In this document: piece after piece, positions 1 through 6,047 of the stretch
Position numbering within the stretch: the first letter of the stretch is position 1
Layout: each line of letters opens with the position of its first letter
From: Verrucomicrobiota bacterium
GTDB taxonomy: Bacteria > Chlamydiota > Chlamydiia > Chlamydiales > JAEYWL01
Assembly (NCBI GenBank): GCA_023428915.1
Contig: JAEYWL010000081.1
Coordinates: 1 to 17,215, forward strand
DNA length: 17,215 bases
Direction of reading: 5' to 3'
Made by a program: the position numbers and the translations under genes
The notes under the pieces: generated by a model
Databases searched by the model: none
What the model was told of the DNA's origin: nothing
Seen by the model: only the letters and a program-made list of their open reading frames with translations

Positions 1-237
1 GTACAAATTGTCGCCGATAAAAAAAACGGCGAGATTTTAGGGGCGCAAGTGTTTGGCCATGAAGCTTCAACTTTAATAGCCCAAATGACGATGGCTATCG
101 CCAATGAGCTCACTTTAGAAAGCGTTGCAGAAACGATCCATGCCCATCCCACTATGTCGGAAGCTTGGCATGAGGCTGCCAATATCGCTTTAGGCGCTCC
201 CTTGCATTGGCCTCCAAGCAAGCGAAAAAAGGGGTAG
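1..237 (+). CDS. lpdA: Dihydrolipoamide dehydrogenase (E3), C-terminal fragment; 5' end outside window
   Basis: Only the last 78 codons are present, read in frame from base 1 to the TAG at 235. This is the C-terminal dimerisation domain of the FAD-dependent pyridine-nucleotide disulphide oxidoreductases. The segment 'GEILGAQVFGHEAS' and the motif 'HAHPTMSEAWHEAA' identify it. The second His of HAHPT is the catalytic base of E3 that works with the redox disulphide of the partner subunit. E3 reoxidises dihydrolipoamide on the E2 subunits of the 2-oxoacid dehydrogenase complexes and the glycine cleavage system, passing electrons to NAD+. The C-terminal tail (SKRKKG) is short and basic. lipA begins 3 bp downstream, so the two are very likely cotranscribed; lpdA-lipA adjacency is also known from Chlamydia. 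The enzyme class is secure; which complex it serves cannot be seen here. Confidence 0.93.
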   Translation, partial: VQIVADKKNGEILGAQVFGHEASTLIAQMTMAIANELTLESVAETIHAHPTMSEAWHEAANIALGAPLHWPPSKRKKG

Positions 238-240
238 AAA

Positions 241-1203
241 ATGCTCTCTCAAGAGGATTTTGATATTAAGCCTAAGGTAAAAAGCCGCTTGAATATCCTG
301 CCGAAAAACCCGCAGCAAGAGGATGGAAAAAGCAGCGTGGGCCTTGGACGCTTTCCATCTTGGCTGCATCGCAGGCTGCCCAAAGGAGGTAATTTGTGGC
401 TGACAGATGGCGTCATGCGAGAAAATCGCCTGCACACCGTATGCGAAGAAGCAAAATGTCCCAATCTGCTTGAGTGCTGGTCGAAGAAAACCGCCACTTT
501 TTTGGTGATGGGCAAGCAATGCACCCGGGCTTGCGGCTTCTGCGATATCGCTTTTAGTAAAGAACCGCCCCCGCTTGAGGAGAGCGAGCCTCAACGCGTA
601 GCTGAATCTGTGCGTCAATTGGGTCTAAAACACGCCGTGATTACCATGGTGGCTCGGGATGATTTGCCGGATGGCGGTGCAGAACATTTAGCAGCAGTAG
701 TTAGGGCCATTCGTCAATTAAATCCTGCAACGAGCATTGAACTGCTCACATCTGATTTTGCAGGGAACCAAGCGGCCTGGCAAACTGTGCTCGATGTTAA
801 ACCGGAGATTTTTAATTATAACATTGAAACTGTACGTCGATTGAGTCCAAGCGTGCGCCATACAGCTACTTATGAAAGAACTTTAGAACTTCTTTCATTT
901 GCCAAAACGACACAGCTGCCAGGATTTGTGAAATCTGGTATGATGGTCGGCCTTGGAGAAACCAAAGAAGAAGTATTTGCAACCATCACAGATTTAAAAA
1001 ATGCCGGATGCGATATCATCACCATCGGGCAGTATCTGCAGCCCAATCGGCGTAAGTTATTAGTTAAAAGGTTTGTTGCACCAGAAGAATTTGAAGAATA
1101 CACGCAATTCGGCAAAACAATTGGTGTAAAGCAGCTGTACAGCGGCCCTTTTGTCCGCTCTAGTTATCATGCAGGTGAAGCGTTTACAGAAGTTTCTAAG
1201 TAA
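241..1203 (+). CDS. lipA: Lipoyl synthase (radical SAM)
   Basis: A 320-aa protein close to the usual family length. Lipoyl synthase inserts two sulphur atoms into octanoyl groups on E2 and GcvH proteins, using S-adenosylmethionine and two [4Fe-4S] clusters. The auxiliary-cluster cysteines are in CEEAKCPNLLEC (Cys68, Cys73, Cys79). The radical-SAM motif is CTRACGFC (Cys94, Cys98, Cys101). The 'GMMVGLGET' segment and the C-terminal 'RSSYHAGE', carrying the conserved RSSY serine that ligates the auxiliary cluster, are also present. All required residues are intact. The ATG at 241 has a purine-rich AAGGGG about 6-11 bases upstream, inside the end of lpdA, and lies 3 bp after the lpdA stop, which supports translational coupling. 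Its product is the cofactor that LpdA reoxidises, so the pair is functionally coherent. The HEAT-repeat gene follows 11 bp later. Confidence 0.97.
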   Translation: MLSQEDFDIKPKVKSRLNILPKNPQQEDGKSSVGLGRFPSWLHRRLPKGGNLWLTDGVMRENRLHTVCEEAKCPNLLECWSKKTATFLVMGKQCTRACGFCDIAFSKEPPPLEESEPQRVAESVRQLGLKHAVITMVARDDLPDGGAEHLAAVVRAIRQLNPATSIELLTSDFAGNQAAWQTVLDVKPEIFNYNIETVRRLSPSVRHTATYERTLELLSFAKTTQLPGFVKSGMMVGLGETKEEVFATITDLKNAGCDIITIGQYLQPNRRKLLVKRFVAPEEFEEYTQFGKTIGVKQLYSGPFVRSSYHAGEAFTEVSK

Positions 1204-1214
1204 TAAAGGCATTT

Positions 1215-2129
1215 ATGACAGACTCAAAAGATGATGCAGAATTTTATCCCCTCTCTAACACTAGCGATACCGAGATCTTAATGCATCGCGATGCCCATTT
1301 TGGGGGAAAATTTGAGATCATGGTCGAATATTACAAGCAAAACGGCAAAGGAGTCAATCCTGATTTCGAGCTAGAGCGTATCCTGGAGCTCACCCTCATA
1401 GAGCGGGAAATGCAGCAGAACTTGGCAGCAACTTTACTTTCAGGGGCAGAAGCCGAGAAAGTGGCTTTAGCTAAAGACTACTATAAGAAATTACGCGATC
1501 TTTATGAGATTAAAGAGCAGAAGAGCAAAATCCCCTGTCTCATTGCAGACCTTATTTTAAGTGAAGAAGAAGAGCCGGTTGCCGAAATTGCAGCATTAGT
1601 CGCTGAAAAAAAAGCTGCGGTTCCCTATTTGATCGATTTAATGAAAACGGAAGACCTTTACGACCCGCTCTTTCCAGGTTTTGGTTTGGCACCTTTGCAT
1701 GCGGCAAAAGCCCTTGGAGAGATCAAAGATAAAAGCGCCATTATCACTTTGTTTGAGGCTATTGATGAATCCGATTTTTCACACGAAGATGTAGTGTTGA
1801 AGGCTTTAAAAGCTTTAGGCGAAGATGCCAAACAGTTTCTGCTGCGCGTATTGCATGGCAAACCCTATAACCATGACAATGAAAAAGCCGCTTTAGCCCT
1901 TTTGCAATTCAATGAAGATCCTGAAGTGCTGCAGATGGCCTTGGATTTGCTGTCGGATAAAAACGCGCGTAAGAATATTCCCTTAAGCACTTACCTAGTG
2001 CTGATTTGCGAAGCCCTGCAAGATCCTGAGCAGCGCAAAAAGTTTCAGGAAATCGCTGAAGAAAAAGAAACCCCGCCTATGATCCGCACCGACATGCGCG
2101 CCATCGCCAAAGAATGGACAAAAAACTGA
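1215..2129 (+). CDS. HEAT-repeat-like protein of unknown function
   Basis: A 304-aa acidic, soluble protein without signal peptide or membrane segment. From about residue 115 on it consists of paired helices typical of HEAT/PBS-lyase-type repeats, for example 'AAVPYLIDLMKTEDLYDP', 'HAAKALGEIKDKSAIITLFEAI' and 'VVLKALKALGEDAKQFLLRVL'. The first ~110 residues are helical and charged and carry no motif I recognise. Such repeats form a curved scaffold for protein binding and do not by themselves indicate an enzyme. The gene lies 11 bp after lipA with an AAAGG ribosome-binding site, so it is probably the third gene of the lpdA-lipA operon. In Chlamydia the same locus leads into type III secretion genes instead. 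The stop codon overlaps a small A/T-rich hairpin. Function cannot be assigned; a scaffold or partner-binding role is inference. Confidence 0.85.
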   Translation: MTDSKDDAEFYPLSNTSDTEILMHRDAHFGGKFEIMVEYYKQNGKGVNPDFELERILELTLIEREMQQNLAATLLSGAEAEKVALAKDYYKKLRDLYEIKEQKSKIPCLIADLILSEEEEPVAEIAALVAEKKAAVPYLIDLMKTEDLYDPLFPGFGLAPLHAAKALGEIKDKSAIITLFEAIDESDFSHEDVVLKALKALGEDAKQFLLRVLHGKPYNHDNEKAALALLQFNEDPEVLQMALDLLSDKNARKNIPLSTYLVLICEALQDPEQRKKFQEIAEEKETPPMIRTDMRAIAKEWTKN

Positions 2130-2140
2130 CTCCAGTTTTT
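2121..2140 (+). terminator. Possible weak terminator hairpin after the HEAT-repeat gene
   Basis: AAAAACTG (2121-2128) pairs perfectly with CAGTTTTT (2133-2140) around a 4-base loop and runs into ATTT. It overlaps the TGA stop codon at 2127-2129. The stem is mostly A-T pairs, so its strength as an intrinsic terminator is doubtful. Position at the operon end is the main support. Confidence 0.35.
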
Positions 2141-2141
2141 A

Positions 2142-2277
2142 TTTAAAAAAACAAAGAGCGCAAAGTCGCAAAGACAATATATACTTCATAAAAACCCTGA
2201 AACCTTCATTTTTTCTGCATTTTAATAAAATCTCTGCGTCCCTCTGCGTCTCCCCGACTCTGCGTTTATTTGTTTAA
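2142..2277. repeat. Degenerate inverted element with GCAAAG / CTCTGCG units
   Basis: The 173-bp gap between the convergent HEAT-repeat and MATE genes holds short iterated units. On the left are 'acaaagagcgcaaagtcgca' and 'aaagac' (2151-2175). On the right is a run of CTCTGCGTC-type units (2232-2266). Read on the opposite strand, the right part gives AACGCAGAGTCGGGGAGACG, resembling the left part, so the two halves form an imperfect inverted repeat. The outer edges TTTAAA (2143 on the left, 2273-2278 on the right) also match. The centre is A/T-rich without coding potential. It looks like a small non-autonomous or decayed intergenic repeat; no transposase is attached. Confidence 0.45.
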
Positions 2278-2302
2278 AAGTACTTTAGAATTCTTTATTT
2301 CT

Positions 2303-3661
2303 CTATGCAGTGATGACGATGGTTTTCCAGCTGCCTTTTTTGAAGCGGATGCTCAAAATTAAGCTGGATAAGATGCCATAGCCGACACAAGCTGCAACAG
2401 CTGCTTCAACGGGAAAGCCCATTTGCACCACTAACAGGTAGACAGGCAGCACCATTAGGCACCATGAGGAAAAGGTATTTGCCGCCAATAAAAATAAAGT
2501 GTCGCCAGCTGCTGTAAGGGCACCTGAAAGAGCCATTCGAATCCCTGAAAAGAAAAGGTATAAGGTGATTAGAAGGATGCTGGTGTACAACGAGTCTGAG
2601 AATTCAGGATTTTCAGCCAAGCTGAAGTTTGGTAAAAACAACTTTTGAATAAACTCAAAGGCAAAAATCACTATGGCTAACGCACTGATAAAAAAGAGGG
2701 CTTGCAGCTTAATGCTTGATTTAACGGTTTTTGAGACCAAGTGGCTGCGGCCGGCGCCGATAAGGTTTCCGGAAACTGTGCTTACCCCCTTGCTCAAACC
2801 CTCGCCAAAAAAATAGAAGAAAATTTCAATGCTTTGGCAAATCCCTGCAATTGTTAAATAGGCTTCGCTCACTAATCCCATCATTAGATAAAAGACTGCC
2901 CATCCGCCGATTTCAAGAAAATTAAACAGGGAGCCTGGCAGGCCTATTTTTATGCATTGTAAAAAGGGGCGTAATTTTGGGCGCCAATCCGCTGTGCCTG
3001 ATTGTTCGCGATAGGTTTTCTTTTGGAAAACAAAAAAAAGGATGAATACTTGAAAAATCTGGCTGCCGGAAGTGGCAATAGCAGCTCCGGTAATACCTAA
3101 AGGAGGAATTATATCTTGGAAGCCAAAAATCAACACTATATCGAGACCGGCATTAAGCAGATTGCTTATAACTGCTAACCAAGTGATGATCCGAATTTTT
3201 CCCTGGCCCACAAAGAATCCGCAAAGAGCCCCATAAAATAAGTAGCTGGGGCCAAAAAATAACATCCAAGAAAAATATTCTCTTTCCAGGATGCGTTCAG
3301 GTCCGCTGCCGTAAAACAAAGCGGGAAAAATATAAGCAGCTGGCAGAAAAAAAAGCAGTGAAACTAAGGATAGCCAGAGCATTTGCCATACAGGTTCACC
3401 TAACTTTTCCTTTTGACCCGCACCGTTGTATTGTGCGACAAAGACCTCGGCGACACTGGTTAATATTAATCCTCCGTAGAGGAATGTCCAGCCTAAAGTT
3501 GTCGAGTTTACGGCAGCATTGAATGCTTCTTGAGAGAAATTTGCCAGCAGCAGCCTATCAACAAATAGCATGAGCATGACAGACAGCGAAGAGAGCATAA
3601 GAGGAAATGATAGGCTCCACAACTCCCTAACGGAACCTTCCTTATATTTAGTAAGTGACAT
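2303..3661 (-). CDS. MATE-family multidrug/toxin efflux transporter
   Basis: A polytopic inner-membrane protein of 452 aa from the chosen start, the normal size for a MATE transporter with 12 membrane helices. These antiporters export cationic or aromatic compounds using an H+ or Na+ gradient. The N-terminal segment 'ELWSLSFPLMLSSLSVMLML' followed by 'FVDRLLLANFSQEAF' matches the typical first helix and loop. Internally repeated helix pairs, such as 'NLLNAGLDIVLIFGF' and 'GITGAAIATSGSQIFQVFIL', correspond to the MATE N-lobe, and 'ALSGALTAAGDTLFLL' to the C-lobe. Substrate cannot be predicted. An in-frame ATG at 3712 would add 17 residues (MTFRKCYVNIF...), which look non-family. Neither start has a clear Shine-Dalgarno, so the shorter form is preferred on family alignment only. 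The gene is divergent from the aldo/keto reductase. Confidence 0.92.
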   Translation of the reverse strand: MSLTKYKEGSVRELWSLSFPLMLSSLSVMLMLFVDRLLLANFSQEAFNAAVNSTTLGWTFLYGGLILTSVAEVFVAQYNGAGQKEKLGEPVWQMLWLSLVSLLFFLPAAYIFPALFYGSGPERILEREYFSWMLFFGPSYLFYGALCGFFVGQGKIRIITWLAVISNLLNAGLDIVLIFGFQDIIPPLGITGAAIATSGSQIFQVFILFFVFQKKTYREQSGTADWRPKLRPFLQCIKIGLPGSLFNFLEIGGWAVFYLMMGLVSEAYLTIAGICQSIEIFFYFFGEGLSKGVSTVSGNLIGAGRSHLVSKTVKSSIKLQALFFISALAIVIFAFEFIQKLFLPNFSLAENPEFSDSLYTSILLITLYLFFSGIRMALSGALTAAGDTLFLLAANTFSSWCLMVLPVYLLVVQMGFPVEAAVAACVGYGILSSLILSIRFKKGSWKTIVITA

Positions 3662-3780
3662 AGTAGTAAACTGTTGAGAAAAAATATTAACATAACATTT
3701 TCTAAAAGTCATTATTATTTTGTTGTTTTATTGAAGGACTAGATGTGTTATTTATTTCCTAATAATCCTGGGAGGCAGCT

Positions 3781-4611
3781 ATGAAATACACATTAAAGGG
3801 CAGTGAGATTGGACCAATGCCAGCAATAGGGTTTGGCACCTATAAACTAAATGGGGAAGATTGCATTAAAGCTGTGGAAGAGGCGTTGGAGCTAGGTTAT
3901 CGGCACATTGATACAGCCATAATGTATGGTAATCAACAAGCCATTGGCCGCGCCATACGCACAATCCCAAGAGAGCAACTGTTTATTACCAGTAAGCTTT
4001 TCCTCCCCGACCTGCCAGCTGACCAAATAATGTCTTCAGCAGAAAATATTTTGGAAGAGTTGCATACGTCCTACCTGGATTTACTGCTCATTCACTGGCC
4101 GCGTGAAAGCTCTATGGAACAAGACTATAAGCTGTTAGTTGAAGTGCAAAAAAAAGGCCTGGCAAAATATCTGGGAGTCAGCAATTTTTCCTCTCGTCAA
4201 ATGCAGGCCGCACTTGATGCAGGTTTTCCGATTTTAACCAATCAAATTGAAGTGCATCCCTATTTGCAGCAGCAGAAATTGGTGAATTACTGTGAAAGCA
4301 AAAACGTCATTGTTACAGCTTATCGTCCATTGGGCAGCGGAAAGCTGCATGAAGATCAAGTATTAGCTAAAATTGGCAGCCAGTATGGCAAGACTGCGGC
4401 ACAAGTTGCTTTGCGCTGGTTGGTGCAAAATAACATGGTGGTTATTCCTAAATCGGCCCATACGCAAAGAATGCGCGAAAATATTGAAATTTTCGACTTT
4501 ACTCTTAGCCAGCAGGACTTGGCGCTAATTGCTGCATTGGAGCGGCACCAGCGGTTCTGTGAACCCAGTTTTGCCAAGTTCGAGGAAGAATCCGCACATG
4601 AGAAGCAATAA
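3781..4611 (+). CDS. Aldo/keto reductase (2,5-diketo-D-gluconate reductase-like)
   Basis: A 276-aa (beta/alpha)8 NADPH-dependent carbonyl reductase. The catalytic tetrad is visible and complete: Asp44 in 'GYRHIDTA', Tyr49 in 'IMYGN', Lys72 in 'ITSKLFLP' and His105 in 'LLLIHWP'. 'YLGVSNF', 'TNQIEVHPY' and the cofactor-phosphate loop 'VVIPKSAHTQRMREN' complete the family pattern. Members reduce aldehydes and ketones such as methylglyoxal, diketogluconate or lipid-derived aldehydes; the true substrate here is unknown. The start is well supported by GGGAGG 6-11 bases before the ATG. It is divergent from the MATE pump and followed by tRNA-Arg and a glyoxalase II-like gene. With the peroxiredoxin downstream, this suggests a detoxification neighbourhood (inference). 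Confidence 0.94.
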   Translation: MKYTLKGSEIGPMPAIGFGTYKLNGEDCIKAVEEALELGYRHIDTAIMYGNQQAIGRAIRTIPREQLFITSKLFLPDLPADQIMSSAENILEELHTSYLDLLLIHWPRESSMEQDYKLLVEVQKKGLAKYLGVSNFSSRQMQAALDAGFPILTNQIEVHPYLQQQKLVNYCESKNVIVTAYRPLGSGKLHEDQVLAKIGSQYGKTAAQVALRWLVQNNMVVIPKSAHTQRMRENIEIFDFTLSQQDLALIAALERHQRFCEPSFAKFEEESAHEKQ

Positions 4612-4616
4612 AAACA

Positions 4617-4645
4617 TTGTAAAGAATAAGCGGCCAATGCATAAT
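4617..4645 (+). promoter_or_regulatory. Predicted sigma-70 promoter of the tRNA-Arg gene
   Basis: TTGTAA (4617-4622) and CATAAT (4640-4645) are separated by exactly 17 bases. Each matches the sigma-70 consensus in four to five of six positions. Transcription would begin near 4652, about six bases before the mature tRNA. The promoter sits immediately after the aldo/keto reductase stop codon. It could also drive the metallo-hydrolase and peroxiredoxin genes. Confidence 0.55.
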
Positions 4646-4657
4646 TACCCGCATTAT

Positions 4658-4731
4658 GCACTGGTAGCTCAGCTGGATAGAGTACCCGGCTACGAACCGG
4701 GTGGTCAGAGGTTCGAATCCTCTCCAGTGCA
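4658..4731 (+). tRNA. tRNA-Arg (anticodon ACG)
   Basis: A complete 74-nt cloverleaf. The acceptor stem is GCACTGG/CCAGTGC with discriminator A. The D arm is GCTC-AGCTGGATA-GAGT. The anticodon stem CCCGG/CCGGG encloses the loop CTACGAA, giving anticodon ACG. The variable loop is TGGTC and the T arm is AGAGG-TTCGAAT-CCTCT. All standard bases (T8, GG in the D loop, T33, TTC in the T loop) are present. The A34 is expected to become inosine, so one tRNA reads CGU, CGC and CGA. CCA is not encoded. The first three bases of the mature tRNA are also the end of an upstream palindrome. The next gene starts 15 bp downstream, so the transcript may be dicistronic. Confidence 0.98.
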
Positions 4732-4746
4732 AATTTTGCTTAGATT

Positions 4747-5382
4747 ATGATCATACAAGCAATACCTTCTGGACCTTTAGATACAAATGCCTATGTAGTA
4801 GCTTGTGCGGCTACGAGGCAAGCAGCCATCGTCGATCCAGGCTTAAATAGTGCCAGTTCAATTGCCAATTTTTTAAAAACGCATAATCTGCAGCCGATGG
4901 CTATTTTCTTAACACATAGTCATTGGGATCATATTGGGGATGTAGCTGAGTTGCAGCAACAGTATCACATTCCCGTACTCATCCATTTTAAGGACAAGGA
5001 TAATCTAGAGTTTCCGGGCAGCGATAAATTGCCAATGTTTATACCTATTACCCCGGCTAAAGCTGACCGTTATATTGAAGAGGGAGAGGAGCTTCCGATA
5101 GGCAACCTGCGATTTACAGTTATCGCTACTCCAGGACATTCTCCAGGTTCAGTTTGTTTCTATGAAAAACAGGAAGGAGTGCTGCTAGCAGGAGATACCT
5201 TATTCAGGGGTTCCATAGGCAATCTTTCTTTTCCTACTTCAGAACCTGATAATATGTGGCCGTCTTTGGCCAAACTCGCCAAGCTTCCAGCAAGCACTAA
5301 AGTGTATCCTGGCCATGGCGGAATGACAACTATTGGCGCCGAGTCGTGGCTGCCACAGGCAAAAAAGATCTTTGGAGGTTAA
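4747..5382 (+). CDS. Metallo-beta-lactamase-fold hydrolase, glyoxalase II-like (YcbL type)
   Basis: A 211-aa cytoplasmic metallo-hydrolase. The metal ligands are all visible: THSHWDH (His57, His59, Asp61, His62), His131 in 'TPGHSPGSVCFY', Asp150 in 'LLAGDTLFRGSIG' and His190 in 'VYPGHGGMTT'. The size and 'GDTLF..SIG' segment match the short glyoxalase II-like YcbL group, which lacks the C-terminal substrate domain of full GloB. Members hydrolyse thioesters such as S-lactoylglutathione or related compounds; the substrate here is not known. The ATG at 4747 has no good Shine-Dalgarno and lies 15 bp after the tRNA, so expression may depend on tRNA processing. The peroxiredoxin gene follows after 3 bp, with its ribosome-binding site inside this gene's last codons. 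Confidence 0.93.
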   Translation: MIIQAIPSGPLDTNAYVVACAATRQAAIVDPGLNSASSIANFLKTHNLQPMAIFLTHSHWDHIGDVAELQQQYHIPVLIHFKDKDNLEFPGSDKLPMFIPITPAKADRYIEEGEELPIGNLRFTVIATPGHSPGSVCFYEKQEGVLLAGDTLFRGSIGNLSFPTSEPDNMWPSLAKLAKLPASTKVYPGHGGMTTIGAESWLPQAKKIFGG

Positions 5383-5385
5383 TTT

Positions 5386-5979
5386 ATGGCTCATTTAATC
5401 GGAAAAAAAGCGCCCGGCTTTACTACACCGGCTGTTGTGAACAATCAAATCATATCGGATTTTTCTTTAGAAAATTATAAAGGCCGTTATGTTGTCCTAT
5501 TTTTCTACCCATTAGACTTTACTTTTGTATGCCCCACAGAGCTGCATGCTTTCCAAGAGTATGCGCAGGAATTTTCTGGCCGCAACACTTCCATCATTGG
5601 TTGCTCTGTTGATAGCGTCTACTCTCATTTAGCCTGGTTAAATACACCTAAGGCTAAGGGAGGAATTGAGGGTATAGAATATCCTTTAATTTCTGATTTG
5701 AATAAAACAATTTCCCGCGACTATCAGGTTTTAAAATCTGATGATGGCATTGCTTACCGCGGCCTATTCCTTATCGATAGAGAAGGCATAGTGCGTCATG
5801 CTATGGTCAATGATCTCCCAATTGGGCGTTCTGTAGAGGAAGTGTTAAGGATATTGGATGCTTGGATCTATTTTGAAAATAATGGGGAGGTATGCCCGGC
5901 AAATTGGAAACCCGGTAAAAAAGCTTTTAAGCCCACTAATGAAGGCGTGACTCAATACTTCACCGTTGCTCATAAATAA
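5386..5979 (+). CDS. Typical 2-Cys peroxiredoxin (AhpC/Tsa family)
   Basis: A 197-aa thiol peroxidase that reduces hydrogen peroxide, organic hydroperoxides and peroxynitrite. The peroxidatic Cys49 lies in 'FYPLDFTFVCPTELHAF', with the upstream Pro and Thr of the PxxxTxxC motif. The resolving Cys170 lies in 'GEVCPANWKPG', the typical 2-Cys arrangement. 'KGGIEGIEYPLISD' occupies the position of the GGLG loop, and a YF pair is near the C-terminus (QYFTVAHK), features found in enzymes that are more prone to over-oxidation. No dedicated AhpF-type reductase is in the window, so thioredoxin is the likely reductant (inference). The start is certain: GGAGG stands just before the ATG, overlapping the end of the metallo-hydrolase gene. 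The two are translationally linked. Confidence 0.96.
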   Translation: MAHLIGKKAPGFTTPAVVNNQIISDFSLENYKGRYVVLFFYPLDFTFVCPTELHAFQEYAQEFSGRNTSIIGCSVDSVYSHLAWLNTPKAKGGIEGIEYPLISDLNKTISRDYQVLKSDDGIAYRGLFLIDREGIVRHAMVNDLPIGRSVEEVLRILDAWIYFENNGEVCPANWKPGKKAFKPTNEGVTQYFTVAHK

Positions 5980-5997
5980 AGATCATTGCTTGAAAAC

Positions 5998-6042
5998 CCT
6001 CGATCTGCATGATGGGGTACTGATATACCCAGCATTTCGAGG
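5998..6042 (+). promoter_or_regulatory. Possible hairpin masking the ribosome-binding site of the FAD/Rieske gene
   Basis: CCTCGA (5998-6003) is the exact complement of TCGAGG (6037-6042), which contains the GAGG Shine-Dalgarno five bases before the ATG at 6048. Inside, ATG (6009-6011) pairs with CAT (6033-6035), and TGGG(G)TA (6013-6019) pairs with TACCCA (6026-6031) with one bulged G. The loop is six to seven bases. No U-run follows, so it is unlikely to be a terminator. It may lower or regulate translation of the downstream gene relative to the peroxiredoxin. Confidence 0.45.
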
Positions 6043-6047
6043 TATTT

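Noticed and set aside
190..618. Long minus-strand open frame over lipA
   Set aside because: It lies opposite the conserved cysteine-rich region of lipA, has no ribosome-binding site and no recognisable protein features; it is an antisense shadow.
3662..3712. 17-residue N-terminal extension of the MATE transporter
   Set aside because: No ribosome-binding site, and the residues do not resemble a MATE N-terminus, which starts well at MSLTKYKEGSV.
4505..4750. Open frames on both strands across the tRNA-Arg gene
   Set aside because: They read through a complete tRNA cloverleaf and the end of the aldo/keto reductase, so they are not protein genes.
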